Shown here: piece by piece, positions 21,015 through 33,265 of the stretch
Position numbering within the stretch: position 1 is the stretch's first letter
Layout: each line of letters opens with the position of its first letter
From: Fulvia fulva
Lineage: Eukaryota; Ascomycota; Dothideomycetes; Mycosphaerellales; Mycosphaerellaceae
Direction of reading: 5' to 3'
Assembly: GCF_020509005.1 (NCBI RefSeq)
Contig: NC_063017.1
Span: 1 to 64,000, forward strand
DNA length: 64,000 nucleotides
Made by a program: the position numbers and the translations under genes
Notes under the pieces: model-generated
What the model saw: only the letters and a program-made list of their open reading frames with translations
What the model was told of the DNA's origin: nothing
Databases searched by the model: none

Positions 21015-21939
21015 ATGGCCCCCTCACACCCAAAACCGGCATCCCTACCAGAAGCAGCACTTCACTCCTTCCTTTTCACCCTCCGCCACACCGGCAGTCT
21101 CGGCCTCTCGTGGAGCACATACGGCTACCTAGCACACCACCTCCTCACGCCTGAAATTGCGCCCGTGGACCAGCCAGCCCCGGAGAGAGAAGCATGCCCA
21201 TGCACCTCCTGTGCCTTCAACCCCATCGAAGCACCCTGGACGTCCCTCTACCGCACCCGCCACGCCTGGTCCCCCCGAACTGTCCAAGTCCTCATGACAG
21301 GCGTCCATATCTTGCATGTGTATCGGGGCAAGAAGATGCCCGTACAGCTCGGCCATATGTACACCTTCGCATCCCTTACTGGTGGTCTATTGGGAGCCGT
21401 AGTGGCGACGAAGGCAACCGCATGGGTGGTCGAAGGCGGTCTGATGAGACTCCTCAGTGCAGCCAAAGACCATCTCTCACACCACCGCCCCCACCTCACC
21501 AAACCTCTCGCCACCGCCCTAGCAGCCCTAACAATGAATCCGAACCCGAAACGCAACGAGACCCACTACCCCTGCTCCGCCCCCCCAATACGCTTCCAGC
21601 CCGCAAAATCCAAGGAAAGAGGACGAGTACGACCACGGCCCTATCCCATCGGAATGCCATGGCTGCGGACCTCAAACACCTCATTTTCCTCCGATGCCGC
21701 AACCCCCCCCCCCTTCCCCATCCCCATCACCTCAACAACAACAGCCCCACCCACGTGCGGACCTCCTCACCATCCTCGTAGCGACCAATGCCATGCACCG
21801 CCGCGGGAATATGGGCAGACGCCGACACTTTACCAACCCTTCCACATACCCACTCCTCCAGGAGCCTCGCGACGAGGACAACTTCTCGTCTTGTAGTAGG
21901 GCAAGATGCGGCAGACTTACCCAGATCTCCATCATCTGA
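21015..21939 (+). CDS. Unidentified proline-rich protein with a probable frame break
   Basis: ATG at 21015 opens a frame with a structured N-terminal half: CPCTSCAFNPIEAPW, then VHILHVYRGKKMPVQLGHMY and a hydrophobic ASLTGGLLGAVVATKATAWV. That frame runs to 21896, but from about 21580 the more protein-like reading is in another frame: KEDEYDHGPIPSECHGCGPQ, then PRADLLTILVATNAMHRRGN, ending TGA at 21939. The switch coincides with a seven-C run at 21580-21586; six C would restore one continuous frame. This suggests a one-base homopolymer indel, real or from the assembly. The family is unknown; the middle section could be membrane-associated. Confidence 0.55.
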
Positions 21940-22513
21940 TGAAGGGGCTTGAGTTCTGAGAAAAGTATAGTCGTACGAAGACGGCGAGGGCCGGACCAGC
22001 AAGTCTCTTGAATCATCCTGTCCTTCATGTGGCGGCTTTCAATTCGGTGAGCGTCTTCGGCTTGCTGATCATCCAGGTACTGTGGTGTAAGATCGACGAA
22101 TGTCCTGGAAAGGAGTATTCGTTTGGCTGACGTAAAGTGGGCGAGTCTTTGTCTATTGTACTGTCGTTCGTTGGCGTGCTGTGAATGGATGATGGGGATG
22201 ATGGAGGTTGATATGGAGTTGTAGGCAAAGAACGGCAGTACGGTTGAGTAAAGTGGAACAAACAAACCAGCTCCATACGTACGAAGTAGTATCATGATAG
22301 CAGCACTATCTGATATCTGTCCCTTCCATGCTTTCGTGACTGTACCAGCTCTTGGCACATTCCACCTTTTCTCCCTTCTCCCTTCTCCCATGCCCTAACC
22401 CCATCCCACATCCACAAGAGGGACAGGCCAAAGTCAAATGAACGCGCCGCACCGGCGTGATGAGTCGTGATTTCGTGATTCTGAGCCAGAAGCTGCCACA
22501 TTCCTCCTCCTTC
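21940..22513. other. Convergent intergenic region
   Basis: About 570 bp between two converging genes, expected to hold 3' UTRs. A long minus-strand open frame overlaps the end of the 21015 gene, but it lacks codon or motif support. Confidence 0.4.
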
Positions 22514-24829
22514 CTAAGACTTCCGCTGCCTCTTATTCGGAGTTCCAGGCTCCAACATTCCAGTATCGTCCTCCGCCTCAGCAAACTGATTAGTAGCAGC
22601 AGGACTGGTAGCCTCACTGCTCAAGCTCTCAACCGTGCCGGGAGCTGTTCCAAGGCCACCATTCCCGCCGTTGCCAGCATCAGTGCTCTGGAACATGTCT
22701 GCTCCCACGCCCGCCCCATTACCATTCGTATCCCAATTCCAGTTCTGGTCATTGTTCAGGAAGTCGATATCTGCATTGTCATTACCGCCCGTTGCAGCAT
22801 AGTCGCAGATACCTTCAAGATTGACAAAGTCGTTCATGTCGTAAGGATCCGAATTGAGGTTGTAGGTGCTGGGCTCGCCGAAGCCGTAGTCGTTGCTGAT
22901 TCCAGGTATGCCGCCGGGCGACAATGGAGCCAGCCTGCCTTGAAGATCGCTGAGTCGCCGGCCCATTGACTGCTGTTGGCTCTCCAGGTCGTTGAGGCTG
23001 ATGTTGTTCTGTCGTATTGCCTCCATGTAGTGTGAAGGGTCCGCGGCAGGCTGCGGAGAGATGAGGGCGTTGTTGCTCGAAGGGTCGTTACCATGTCGAT
23101 TCTGCATCATGGACATCATGTCGCTTCTCTGCTGTGGGGTGAGTGCTGCGTTGCCGACAGCGTTTTGAAGTTGTTCGAGACCAGCAGGGAAAGACAGGTT
23201 ACCAGACTTTTCTGTTTCGTCTTTGGCGTTGGCATTGTGGATGTAGCTCATGACTTCGTTGTTCTCTGGCACTGAATTCAGGTAGTCTGGTGTCGGGGCG
23301 TCGTTCTTGATAGCAGGACTGGCTGCCGCTCTGGCCATTGTTTCCGCTTCGCTCGGCGCCACACTTGCAGTACTTGCCCTCTGGGGCGGTGCTGCTAATG
23401 GCGTGTTACCCTCTGGTGGACTGATCGACGGTCGTGCCGAGTTGGGTGCAGTCACAGCAGAACCGGGCTGCAGGAACTGCGATGATGTCTGATCTTCGCC
23501 GCCGTGTGTGAGAAGGAGTTGTGGCTTTTGTCGATATTGCTGTACCTGCTCAGACTGTGAAGGTGTGCTGTCGTCAAGATCTTGAACGACACCACTGCGC
23601 TGCTGGTCGTTTTGATTATTCTGGTTGCCGAACATGTTGACCAGATTCTGCCCAGCATTGCCTTCAACACTGCGGTTGTAAAATGTCGCGAGGAATGTCA
23701 GTATAGCATTGATGGAGTTCTCATGTCGATCATGCAGCGTCTGGAACGCGCTCGCTTGTCTGTAGAACTGATCATTCTGGTCTTTGAGCTGCGATATCAT
23801 TCTTGAGATCATGCCCTGCTGTTGTTGGAGCTTCTTCAGCTCCTGTCGTACAGCACTAAGTTCGCTTCGCGGTAGCGGTGCAACATCTTGGTTGCCACTC
23901 GGAGCTCTGAGCTCTTGCGGCCGATCTGGAAAGGGCGATCCTTGCCGCTCGTCATCACTGTCGAAGCCATCCTTCATGTTACCGTCTCGCTTCCGCTTGG
24001 CGCTCGATTTGCTGGCAGGCTTTTGAATGAGCCACAGCAGATCGGGGCGATTTCGGCGGAAGTATGGGTGTGAGTACATGCTGGGTGGCTTTGCGCCTTT
24101 GCGAGCCTGTTCGGACTGTCGTAGCGAGCCATCGTGGATGTTGACTGTTTTGTGAAAGCCGTACATGTTGAGTTGTCGAACGAAGGAGGCATAGTTGTTG
24201 TGCTTGAAGAGCTCTGGGATCAGCCGTCGCGCGAACTCGTCCTCGTCCAATACTATGAAAGCCCTGCCATCGTCTGACCATCGGATGAGCGATTCGTGTT
24301 CTTTGTCGAGGAAGCTGTAGACTATGTCAGCACAAACAACATCACACACGCCTTGTATCACTCACCTGCTCAGCTTCTGCACAAACGGTGGGATCTGCTT
24401 GCGCTTGCCGTGTGCATCACCCATCTTTGCCCTGGCCACCTTGGCCTCCAGTTCCTGCTCACTCTCATCTTGCGCAGCCATGTTGCTAAAGTCGCCGTTC
24501 CATTGCTCTTGCTGCGCGATCGGTGGTGCGGCCAGCTGCTGATTGGGATTTCGCCGCACTAGATCTGTCGAAGGCGCTTGAGGGATGTTGTTGCCATATG
24601 TCTGCGGTTGCTGGGTGTTGAGCGCGGTGGAGTAGTTGTTGGTGTCGATGACAGAGTCGACATGTGACTGGTCTGTAGGAAAGTTGGGGAAGTCGAAGTT
24701 GGGGTTGAAGTCGGTCGTGTCTGAGATCTGGTGCTGGTATGGATACTGCGGTGTTGGCGTCATGGGCTGCTGCACCGTGGGCGATGCGCCTGGCGGCTGG
24801 CGTTTGCGGGTGGGCACGGACTGCTGCAT
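22514..24829 (-). CDS. HSF1: Heat shock transcription factor HSF1
   Basis: Two exons, 24829-24366 and 24314-22514, joined through a 51-nt intron (GTGAGT donor, TACAG acceptor) give 754 aa. The intron lies inside the HSF DNA-binding domain (about residues 144-245): IPPFVQKLSSFLDKE, LIRWSDDGRAFIVLDEDEFA, then LIPELFKHNNYASFVRQLNMYGFHK, which is diagnostic. A basic AKRKRDG segment and a heptad-repeat oligomerisation helix follow (LSAVRQELKKLQQQQGMISRMIS). The long C-terminal region is Gln/Asn/Ser-rich and acidic, as expected for an activation domain. It binds heat-shock elements as a trimer in the nucleus; it is essential in most fungi. The frame stays open upstream of the chosen ATG, so a longer N-terminus is possible. 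Confidence 0.96.
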
Positions 24830-27800
24830 GTTCGCGGTGGGTGGTATGCGAGTGTCCGGGGAGGTAATGTCACTGGGCTGCACACGTCGGCAGGCTCGTG
24901 CTGCTGCCGTCGGGTCTCGTCTCTCGGAAAGGATGGTCTCGGGTGATGCTGATGCTGGAAGAGAGGTGTTGCGCTGTCGCGAACGCTCTCCGCCTTTCCA
25001 GAGAGGTGGTGCTCTTCGTCAGTGCTCGCGGCGGAAGTGGGTGGACTAAGTAATCGGCGAGTGTCTTATTTGGTGGCAGGCAGCATTGTCCATGCACGAG
25101 TGGTGTCGGCTTCTCTACGCTTCTCTCATTGTGCGCGCTCACAAAGCTACAATGGACGAGGTGAGTCTTGCAGCAGACTCTGTCTCTCGCACACCTGTCC
25201 GCTTCTCTTGTTCGCCCTTGGATTGGCCTCTCGTCGCCCTGCACGCCGCGGACAAGCTTCCTGGTCCCACGCTGAAAGGCTGCAGCTGCGCACTTCGACG
25301 TGCCTTTGTCGCATGTGAGACAGCAAAAGTCCTGCACACGACAACGACGACGACTCGCAGCAGTTCGGCGCGTAGTCTGGCACTCGAGTGTGGGCGGGCG
25401 CACGGGGTCGATGGATAGAGAGTGGGCGGCGGTGTCTGCAGGACGTCGGACATGTCGAATCTCTTCCCCAAACATGCGAACTCGATCAAGCACTGCCGAG
25501 GGTGCGTCAGAGCGTTGGCGAGCCGGCCCGGAGGTGTGTCAGGCTGCCAGCCCGATTGCACTTTCCATACCGATCAACACCCCTCGCCGCTGCCATAGTG
25601 CTACAAGGTATGCCAATAGCCGCCGCGGAGCCAAGCGATTCTGCATATGCCATTGGCAGCTCGTCCAGCGGTATGAGACATGGCTTCTCGGTATATCAAG
25701 GAGCTATCGACCCATGGCAAAATTCTCCGACCCTACGCTGTGCCAACCAACAGCTGGCACAAACCACGAACACCTGAGCCTACAGCCCAACGGTCAAGAC
25801 GACCATCGCCGCCGTACCTGCGCCAATACAACCACAGCAGAAATCCATCAAGGACATCCCCACCTGCCCGCCAGCGCACCTTGCCGGCATATTCCGATTG
25901 AGATGGCAGCACATGCAGTCAACATGATGCACACAAGTTCCACAAAGTCCACGCGACACCCGAAGCATCTCCGCCATACGAGCTGGATAAGGCCACGCAC
26001 CGCACACTTGACTGTTTCTCTTCTGCTGTGCCTTATCACTGCGGATGCCGCGTGGTTGTACTTCGCGTCCACACATTGAGACGCCGGCCCAGGGAGTCCG
26101 CATGTGAGCAGACTGGGAAAGAATACCCCGGGTCGACTGTCTATGTGTGGCTTTGATGTCGATATCGCTGATGGCGAAAGAAGTACACCACGTCAATGCA
26201 ACGCGCCCACCTGCTGGCATGCTGAAGGGCTATACGAACGGCAGCTGCAACGAGAGGTTTGGACCCATGACTAACGCCTTCTCCCAGTGCGACATTGTGA
26301 ATTCACACCTCGAAGTTCTGGCGCTGTAGTCAGCTCTTGGACGAGTCGTCCTTGACGATTTCAAGTCTGGTTTGGGCCATGGAAACTGCATCAGGGCAGC
26401 CAACAGCCACAGTCCGGTATTCCTCCGAACCACATCGTCGATCAAATCTGTACAGGTGACTTGGTACCACTTGCTCGCCAGGCTATGCTTGCACCTTGCT
26501 CGTGCGCCTCAGGCACACATATGAGGTGTGCTGCCGCTACCACTGCGCTGGCGTGAGCGAGAAATGTGGCATACCTCGCGGCGAGCTTCGACGAGACAAG
26601 ATTGTGGCGGCGATAAGAGACGAACTGCATGTGCAGTCACCCTCATCAGACTCCGCCGGATCTTGATGAGACAAATCGAAACCGCTGCTACGGCAGGTGT
26701 GGTAGCGATTTGCGCCACAAGCATGTGAGAAGCCCCAGCAACTTACTGCGTCTCGCTCTTCCCAGAGACTATCGTATTTGACCTCATCATGTTGTTCGGT
26801 CATCGCAGCGTGCTCTCTCTCCACGCCAACTGTTGCATTTGATACCAGCATCTTTTGCTGCCTTCCAGCATTGCACTTTGTCACGCAAGCAGGCGAGGGA
26901 TTGGCTTCATGGCCAAAAGCCTCATGACGGTCCGATAGCTGCACGTAGGAGTATTTGGCTACTGACACGGAGCCAGACAAAGCACCAAGCGGGACGCGCA
27001 AGGTGAAGCAAAGCTCAAAACGAGCACAATCGTCCGGTGCCAGGCAGCACTTTCACCATCGTTCGTTCTGCCATCGACGATTCCACTTCGGTGAGTCGTG
27101 GCTGTCACCAAGATGGCTCAAAGGTGCCAATCACCGCATCCCGCAAATGGCCCAGCGACTCAGAGGAGTCACATCGTGGCAGAGCGAGACTGGACTCACA
27201 AATGCCGCATCCTCACGCAAGCCTCGTCATCGTCGCGCTGACATCTCCAGGAAATGGCTCGCGATCACAGTAACAGCGTGAGATCTGCTGCCTCCAATGC
27301 AGGATGCATGACCAGCAATACCATCGGACGACCGAGCAACATCGGTATGCTATCACGGACACGTCAGCTAAGATCGAGATGGTCCAAGATGAATATCAAA
27401 GCCCAAGTGGTCGGTAAGGCCCGAAGTCGAACGCTTGCTGGCCGTGCATAGAAACTGTGGGTCACGTGTTGGGATGATCCCTGTCCTACAACTTCCACGC
27501 AGCCCGAACTTGGATCAAACGCGAGGCGGCCAGCATACTGAGCAAGCTCAAAGCGCTCGTTGCTCTCTACGACGGTAGGCATCAGTATCAGTGCAGAGCA
27601 ACCCTCCCAACTCCAGAAAACCTCCTAGCAACACGAACAATCGAATCAGCCAAGATACCAAATACAATCGCATCCACTCGTAAGCAACGTCGCAAGACAA
27701 CGATACCTGCTACCAGAAAAGGCACGGCTGGTCTTGGGCCGTCAGTCGCCACGTCACTGGGCTCCTCGGCAGAGTCTGGACACCCATCCAGCCTCCCACG

Positions 27801-27847
27801 AGTCAAGCCTTCCCAGTGCAGTAATTACTGTATTTAGTCTTTGACAC
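24830..27847. other. Three-kilobase interval upstream of HSF1 without a supported gene
   Basis: The left part should hold the HSF1 promoter and a long 5' leader. Several open frames longer than 100 codons occur on both strands (for example around 25.3-26.1 kb and 26.5-27.0 kb), but they overlap each other, lack motifs or signal peptides, and show no convincing splice structure. I assign none of them. Confidence 0.4.
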
Positions 27848-28127
27848 ATGTCCTCCCCAGCGATAAGCTCTTGCACCTCAGCCACAAGAATCGTGTCGCC
27901 TGCCACCTTATCGCCACCCAACAACCCAACGAGAACAATCTCCACCAACAAGGACGACGATATAATGCCTCCCTCCTCCCCAACTCCTCAGAAGAAGGTA
28001 AGCACAACCACCCACCATCACCACCACCGATACACAATTCTAATACCACCACCACCACCAGCAGCTCTCCCACGGCTCCAGCGCCAGCAGCTCCGCCACA
28101 ATGTACACAGCCTCCGGCGCCCTCGGC

Positions 28128-28159
<32 letters not shown>

Positions 28160-28565
28160 CGACAACGACCTCCAACCCCAACGCTCCCCACACCTCGCCC
28201 CCAAATCCCTCTCTTCCCCAACCACGGCCTCAACACCCACACCAACCATACCATCCCGCGCCCCCACACCCGCATGCGAGCGCTCCCACTCCCAACCCCA
28301 ACCCGACCTCCTCATCAGAACTTCTACCCGATCTCCCAAGCCCGAACATGGCAAGCGGCCCAGCTTCAAGCGCAGCCTGTCGAGCCTGTGGAAGGTTCTC
28401 GATCCACCGGAACTGTCGCATAACACGGGCGCGCTGCATAACATTGCGAAGCAATTCGGAGACGACTCGGCGCACAGGCGGAGGAGTGCTAGTCCCGGGG
28501 ATGTGGAGAGGGAGCATACACTGCTGGCGACGATTAGTGATAAGGTGTATAAGCAGAGGATCTAA
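27848..28565 (+). CDS. Low-complexity Asn/Ser/Pro-rich protein of unknown function
   Basis: The exon ending at 27997 (GTAAGC donor) is joined to 28062-28565 in phase 0. The start is either ATG 27965 (MPPSSPTPQKK) or the in-frame ATG 27848. The acceptor is a CAGCAG pair, so two isoforms differing by one Gln are possible. The protein has an 11-residue Asn run encoded by AAC repeats near 28131, a Pro/Ser/Thr-rich middle, and a more conserved-looking C-terminus (KRPSFKRSLSSLWKVLDPP, then LLATISDKVYKQRI). No catalytic domain is seen. It may be a regulatory or stress-related intrinsically disordered protein. Confidence 0.65.
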
Positions 28566-29112
28566 GGGAAGAGGGAAGGGGGAAGGTGGGCGAGGAGGTT
28601 GGAAAGAAAAGCCGATGGCGTTTGGGGTTGAGGAGATTTGATTTGAAGAGCGTGGCGCTTGGGGATTGTGGTTACGATGTTTATGATGTTGATGGTGTAT
28701 GAGGTTTTTGTAATGGGTGGTGGGTTCTTCGTTGTTTTTGTTCTTGTTGATGATGTTAGTATTACGGCAGATGTTCGGTGCAAGCAGTTTCTTGCTACAA
28801 GACCGTATCGGGCTCCACGTCTTAGTTTTACAAACTTGAGCTGGTGTTGATCACAGCGCTAGCCTCCGTAAAGGTCAGGTGCAAAGGATCGCTTCGGACT
28901 GCTCTTTGCCAGTATTGCATTGCTCCTCCACTAACACGGTCTCTTTCCATCACAGTGTTCCACGCAACTTCCTAGCCTTCCCATCCTGCAGATGGCATCA
29001 AGTTCATCCATCATGATTCACCCCAAGCCTCGCTTCGTTCCGCTACCCAACTGTCCGGGGGCTAGGACGTGAATGCACGTTTCCTTCGATCCTTCCATCA
29101 TGGCACCCGTTG
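28566..29112. other. Convergent intergenic region
   Basis: About 550 bp with a GT-rich start (28650-28760, many TGATG and TTGTT words). It is probably the 3' UTRs of the two converging genes. Confidence 0.4.
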
Positions 29113-29739
29113 TCACTTCCGGAAGCTCTTGAGATTCCAATCATATACCTCTCCCAAAGTCTTGCTCTCTGTAACTCTGAACGTCTGCACGAAGCCACCC
29201 ACAACGGTAGGCTTGACTATCATCTGACGCCACGAAGCGGTTGGATGGTCCACTTTCACGAATGATGCGCGACTCCATGTGTCGTGGTAACGCCGGTTGT
29301 AGATCATAACACTCGTAGTCTTCCGCGCCGAGTCGAGCTCTCTGATGTTGACCTGGTTGAAGCCATTTCTCATTAGAAGCCAGATGAGGGGCACCTGCCG
29401 ATCTTCGAGTCGTGTGCTGCTGGATTTCTGCAGGCACATGAGGTCGCGAAGCTTTCTAGAGTCGAGTATGACGCTTTGGAAGGTACGGTTGACACGTTGG
29501 AGGACGAAGAGGGCCATTGCTGGATGCGGGGTGGGGTGGTGCTCGTATTTATTCGATGATCTGAAGCTAGTATTGTTGTCGTACCCGTCAAGCGTGGCCT
29601 CGAGGAGTTGGAGAGGGGCGTGGAGAGTGGAGCGAAATTCCGCATTGTTGTGGTAGCTGTCCTTGCCGACATAGAAGAGAATGTGCTCGAGTAGCTCTGG
29701 CAGTCCGAGGACTTGAGCGGCGGCAGTTGGCGAGGCCAT
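29113..29739 (-). CDS. F-box-like fungal protein
   Basis: Single-exon minus-strand ORF of 208 aa from the ATG at 29739. An open extension to 29835 exists, but MASPTAAAQVLGLPELLEHILFYV is the typical beginning of fungal F-box-like proteins, with the LPELLEHIL core. Further on, FVLQRVNRTFQSVILDSRKLRDLMCLQ is the second conserved block of the same group. Such proteins usually serve as substrate adaptors of SCF ubiquitin ligases, but many members of this fungal class are uncharacterised. No leucine-rich or WD repeats follow. Confidence 0.75.
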   Translation of the reverse strand: MASPTAAAQVLGLPELLEHILFYVGKDSYHNNAEFRSTLHAPLQLLEATLDGYDNNTSFRSSNKYEHHPTPHPAMALFVLQRVNRTFQSVILDSRKLRDLMCLQKSSSTRLEDRQVPLIWLLMRNGFNQVNIRELDSARKTTSVMIYNRRYHDTWSRASFVKVDHPTASWRQMIVKPTVVGGFVQTFRVTESKTLGEVYDWNLKSFRK

Positions 29740-30499
29740 ACTGCCGAGTGTTGTCTTTGTTGTCTGGGGCGTGATGTTGTGCGACTTTCGACTTCTTGCG
29801 GGAGCTGTCACAAACTGAATGCTCTGGTGAGTCAAATGGAAGGATCAAGTCTGGCAAGGGAAATGGTGAGCTTGAAGGAGCATAGGACGCACGTGCACAT
29901 ACGCGAGCAGCCGCCAAATGCGTCATCTACGGCAGATTCACTTGGAGCATGTGTTTCCTCGTGAGCTCGACCGATCTCTCGGTATCATCGTCTGCGACCC
30001 GTTGACTCTGCGGTGGTAACGCGGGAGACGAACGATGGTATCCCTGCGACCCTATGTCACCTCTACCAATGTTGTCCTGACTTGGAGGTGAAAAGATCGC
30101 TCGAAGTCAAACCCCCATGACTTTCGGGCATATCGGGCCAGTGGACAGCATGACACACAGGCTCGCCTCTGTTGACCAGGCTCCTGACTATGCACTCGTC
30201 CTGGTGCCAGCCAGACTGGAAGTAGGGTTGGCAGGAGCGCAGAGCGATGGGATATATCTGGTTTCAAACAAATCGATTATGCTGCTGCTGTCATCGGCTT
30301 CTGTGAGCGACATCGTGCCTCATCGTTGTCGGTGTCCTCGTTGGTAACATCCGACGTGGCTGAATGGTTGTCCTCGGTGAGTCAGCGCTTTTTGTCAAAT
30401 GCTTCAAAGGAAGCCATTCTTCACCATAGACCCTCATCATGGCCTCGATATACATTCTCTTCCTCGTTCGCAACAACAACATTGTGAAGCACAGAAGTC
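29740..30499. other. Divergent intergenic region
   Basis: About 760 bp between the F-box-like gene and the divergently transcribed PTH1 gene. It presumably holds both promoters. No distinct element is recognised. Confidence 0.4.
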
Positions 30500-31291
30500 A
30501 TGGAACAAGCTGAAGTGAAAGAAGTAGTCGCAACCTCAAATTCCACCGTCCGTGCTCAATCCCCAACCTCACTCCGCGCCCGCCGACGCTCCTCCGTCGG
30601 CAAACCACCGCAAAAATGGTCCAAAGCACAAAGAAAAGCCCATAATGCCGCCAAGCTAGCCGCCGCCGTCGAGTCCGGTGCAGTTAAACCCTCAATCCCA
30701 CAACCAATGTCACTCGCGCGCCCGATCCCGCTCTTAATATGCAGCGTCGGTAATCCAGGCACGCACTATGCCAACACACTCCACAGCGCTGGCCACACAG
30801 TCCTGAACAAGCTCGCTGCGCATCTCGAATACTCTCAGTTCTCCAAAGAGCGAACCTACGGCAATGGACTCCTCAGCCGACCACCCATCTCTGGCGGTCC
30901 AGGAGATTGGACGTTGTGGCAGAGTACATCGTACATGAACGACTCCGGCAAGGGAACACGCGCAGCATTTCTAGCATGGCAGAAGACCATCCCATCCGAC
31001 GTTCAGGGAAAGTTGGTAGTGGTGCACGATGAGCTGGAGAAACCGCTGGGGGCTGTGAGTGTTAAGGAGCAGGGGAGTCCGAAGGGACATAACGGGTTGA
31101 AGAGCATTATCGCGCATATGAATAATACACCTTTCGTGAGGATTGGAGTAGGCATTGGAAGGCCTGTCAGCAGAGAAAGTGATGATGTGGCGCGGTATGT
31201 GCTCAAGAAGATGACATCGGAGGAGAGGAATGTGATTGATGGCAGCGTGGAGGAGATTGTGAGGAGGTTGGGGAAGATTGAGAAGGGGTGA
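30500..31291 (+). CDS. PTH1: Peptidyl-tRNA hydrolase (Pth1 family)
   Basis: Single-exon ORF of 263 aa. The enzyme releases tRNA from peptidyl-tRNA dropped by ribosomes. Family signatures are present: LLICSVGNPGTHYANTLHSAGH (the GNPGxxYxxTxHNxG block, here with Ser-Ala-Gly replacing the usual Arg-His-Asn-Val-Gly arrangement), LSRPPISGGPGDWTLWQSTSYMNDSG (the KPxTYMNxSG block), VVVHDELEKPLGAV (catalytic Asp region HDD/E), and GSPKGHNGLKSI (GSAGGHNGLKSI). The basic N-terminal 75 residues (RARRRSS, KAQRKAHNAAK) resemble a mitochondrial presequence or a fungal extension. Confidence 0.9.
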   Translation: MEQAEVKEVVATSNSTVRAQSPTSLRARRRSSVGKPPQKWSKAQRKAHNAAKLAAAVESGAVKPSIPQPMSLARPIPLLICSVGNPGTHYANTLHSAGHTVLNKLAAHLEYSQFSKERTYGNGLLSRPPISGGPGDWTLWQSTSYMNDSGKGTRAAFLAWQKTIPSDVQGKLVVVHDELEKPLGAVSVKEQGSPKGHNGLKSIIAHMNNTPFVRIGVGIGRPVSRESDDVARYVLKKMTSEERNVIDGSVEEIVRRLGKIEKG

Positions 31292-33265
31292 ATAAGATGA
31301 GAATTGCTTTCAATCAGAACTGTACAGCACGTGGGACGAGAATCAGCAGTGATGGCGATGCATCAAATATGCCAATACAGAGGACTTTGACCAGCGGCGC
31401 TGGAACCTTCTTGGTCTGCGCGAACACCAGCAGCATGCTCTACTTACAAGCTCGAGTTCCCAAGACAAAGATCGGAGCACCTCACTCTCCTCGCTCCTGT
31501 TGGTCTTGACTTGTGTTCTACCGCGAGACGCTGGCATAAGTCGAGCTGGATCGTACCTGCCGGGGCTTTACGAGGGTCCAATGGCCATCATGGTGTCTGT
31601 ACATGACCTCATATCGAATGAACAGCTCACGCAAGTCTTCCTAGAGCCATTGGACGCATTTGATGAAGCCCTCAACCCTCAGCACCTTCAGCGCGGTACC
31701 ATCTCTCATAGATCCCTCACCATCAGCCTTCTTGCACTTCCTAATGGCATAGGCCGCGGTTGCCAACTTGCCGAATGATGCGGTCAAAGCGCGAGTATAC
31801 GATGCAACTTCTCAAGTCGAAATGTCTATCCCGCGGACATGGACATGCGCTGCCAAGCTGCGTCTCTCTATCAAGTTATAGATGCACCCAAGATTCCTCA
31901 TCCAGCACAACCAAGTACTCGCCAAACAATCTAGCCAATCAATTCTATTAGCGCACGCCTTTCATTAGGCAACTGCAGTAGTCTCTCGAGCAACTAGATT
32001 GGCTCGGTTGTTTTGCATATTTTGCCCCTCCGAAGGTCTCTGGTTCGAGCCGGATCCTTTTTGCGTCTTTGCGCTTGGACTTGGGAACATTCTGTATGCA
32101 CGCTCTGCGATCTCAAGTGTCCAGCACATTCGGAGGATGGGCATGAACTCAGTTGTCCCCAAAAAGACGTTGTCCACTCAATCCCATCAGTTTTCCCTCT
32201 CGATCACTTACATGTACAGCAGCAACCGCCCTATCATTCATCCACCCTTTCCAACGCTCTGTTCTGTGTCACTCCCCTCCTCGTATCAATCGCTCCGCCA
32301 TTTCCGAAACCCGTGGTATGCGCAGCATGATGTGGCTTGAACTGCCGGCGGCGGAGAAGGGGAAACCCTCCGCTTGGCGGTGGGTGCGTTGTGCTGTGGC
32401 GGGTCGCTCGTGGTGACAGCGTACCAAGGGGCCGGAGGACACTTTTCACCGGCCATGAGCGTCATAGGGTACGATCCAGATATACCAGAGAATGAGGTGC
32501 CCACAGAGGCATCGAGGGCGCGTGGACATCCAACAGTACGGTAATGCACCACCAGCAGGCCATCAAGTCCCAATCTCAGAGTTGACTTGACAGACAGTAC
32601 AGCTACCAACTCCAACGCATACCACCAGCAGCCGCGACCAAGACCCGCGGGGGTTTTTTTCAGCGCGTTAGACTGGGCAACCACCATCCTCGAAGCGCGG
32701 CGCGCTCTCTAACGCTGCCACATTACAAGCAACCGCTGTGCCGCGATGTTGCTATCGCAGCGAACGAGAGACTTTCAAATTGTTGTAACAAACGGCCACG
32801 TTCATTGTCGATGATCCTTACTTTGATCACATAGACCACTGCTACACGTTCATGTCTGGGGAGTCTCATCTTTTTCGTCCTAGACGTGCCATTGCAACTT
32901 CATGTTCTCGTACCGATCTAGCTGTCCATTCTCTCACACACACACACACACACTCTCTGCCCCTCACCTGCTCTTATATCTCCAACCTCATCCTTTCTGA
33001 TCCGGACTCATCAGGATCATCTCCTCGACCAGTGGCGCCCAGGATCTGCGGGCGAGATTGCCTGCAACCCGCGGATATGTCTACGCGACTTAGAAGCTAT
33101 TTTCTCGAGGAACGGTCGCGTTGCTTCGTCAGGCACCGGGTGATGAATGTTGAGTAGAAAGGGCAGTCTAGCTATCAAGGGAGATCAGCAGTGACTATAC
33201 TATGGCTCGAAAGCAAGCAGTGTGATGCTCCCCGTCCGTAGTGACGAAAGCCCACAGCAATGCAA
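31292..33265. other. Two-kilobase interval without a supported gene
   Basis: It contains scattered short frames on both strands, a (CA)n microsatellite at about 32935-32951 and a GGTTCGAGCC word at about 32041, but no coding sequence I can support. A part of it near 33.2 kb is the 3' flank of DCP1. Confidence 0.4.

Noticed and set aside
21732..22391. Minus-strand open frame of about 220 codons
   Set aside because: It overlaps the end of the plus-strand gene at 21015-21939 and shows no motif or splice support.
25139..26220. Several overlapping open frames of 100-260 codons upstream of HSF1
   Set aside because: They overlap on both strands, lack motifs, and look like chance frames in GC-balanced DNA.
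31988..32070. tRNA-like stretch with a GGTTCGAGCC B box followed by CCTTTTTGC
   Set aside because: The T-loop would have six bases, and I could find neither a matching acceptor stem nor a D-arm, so it does not fold as a tRNA.
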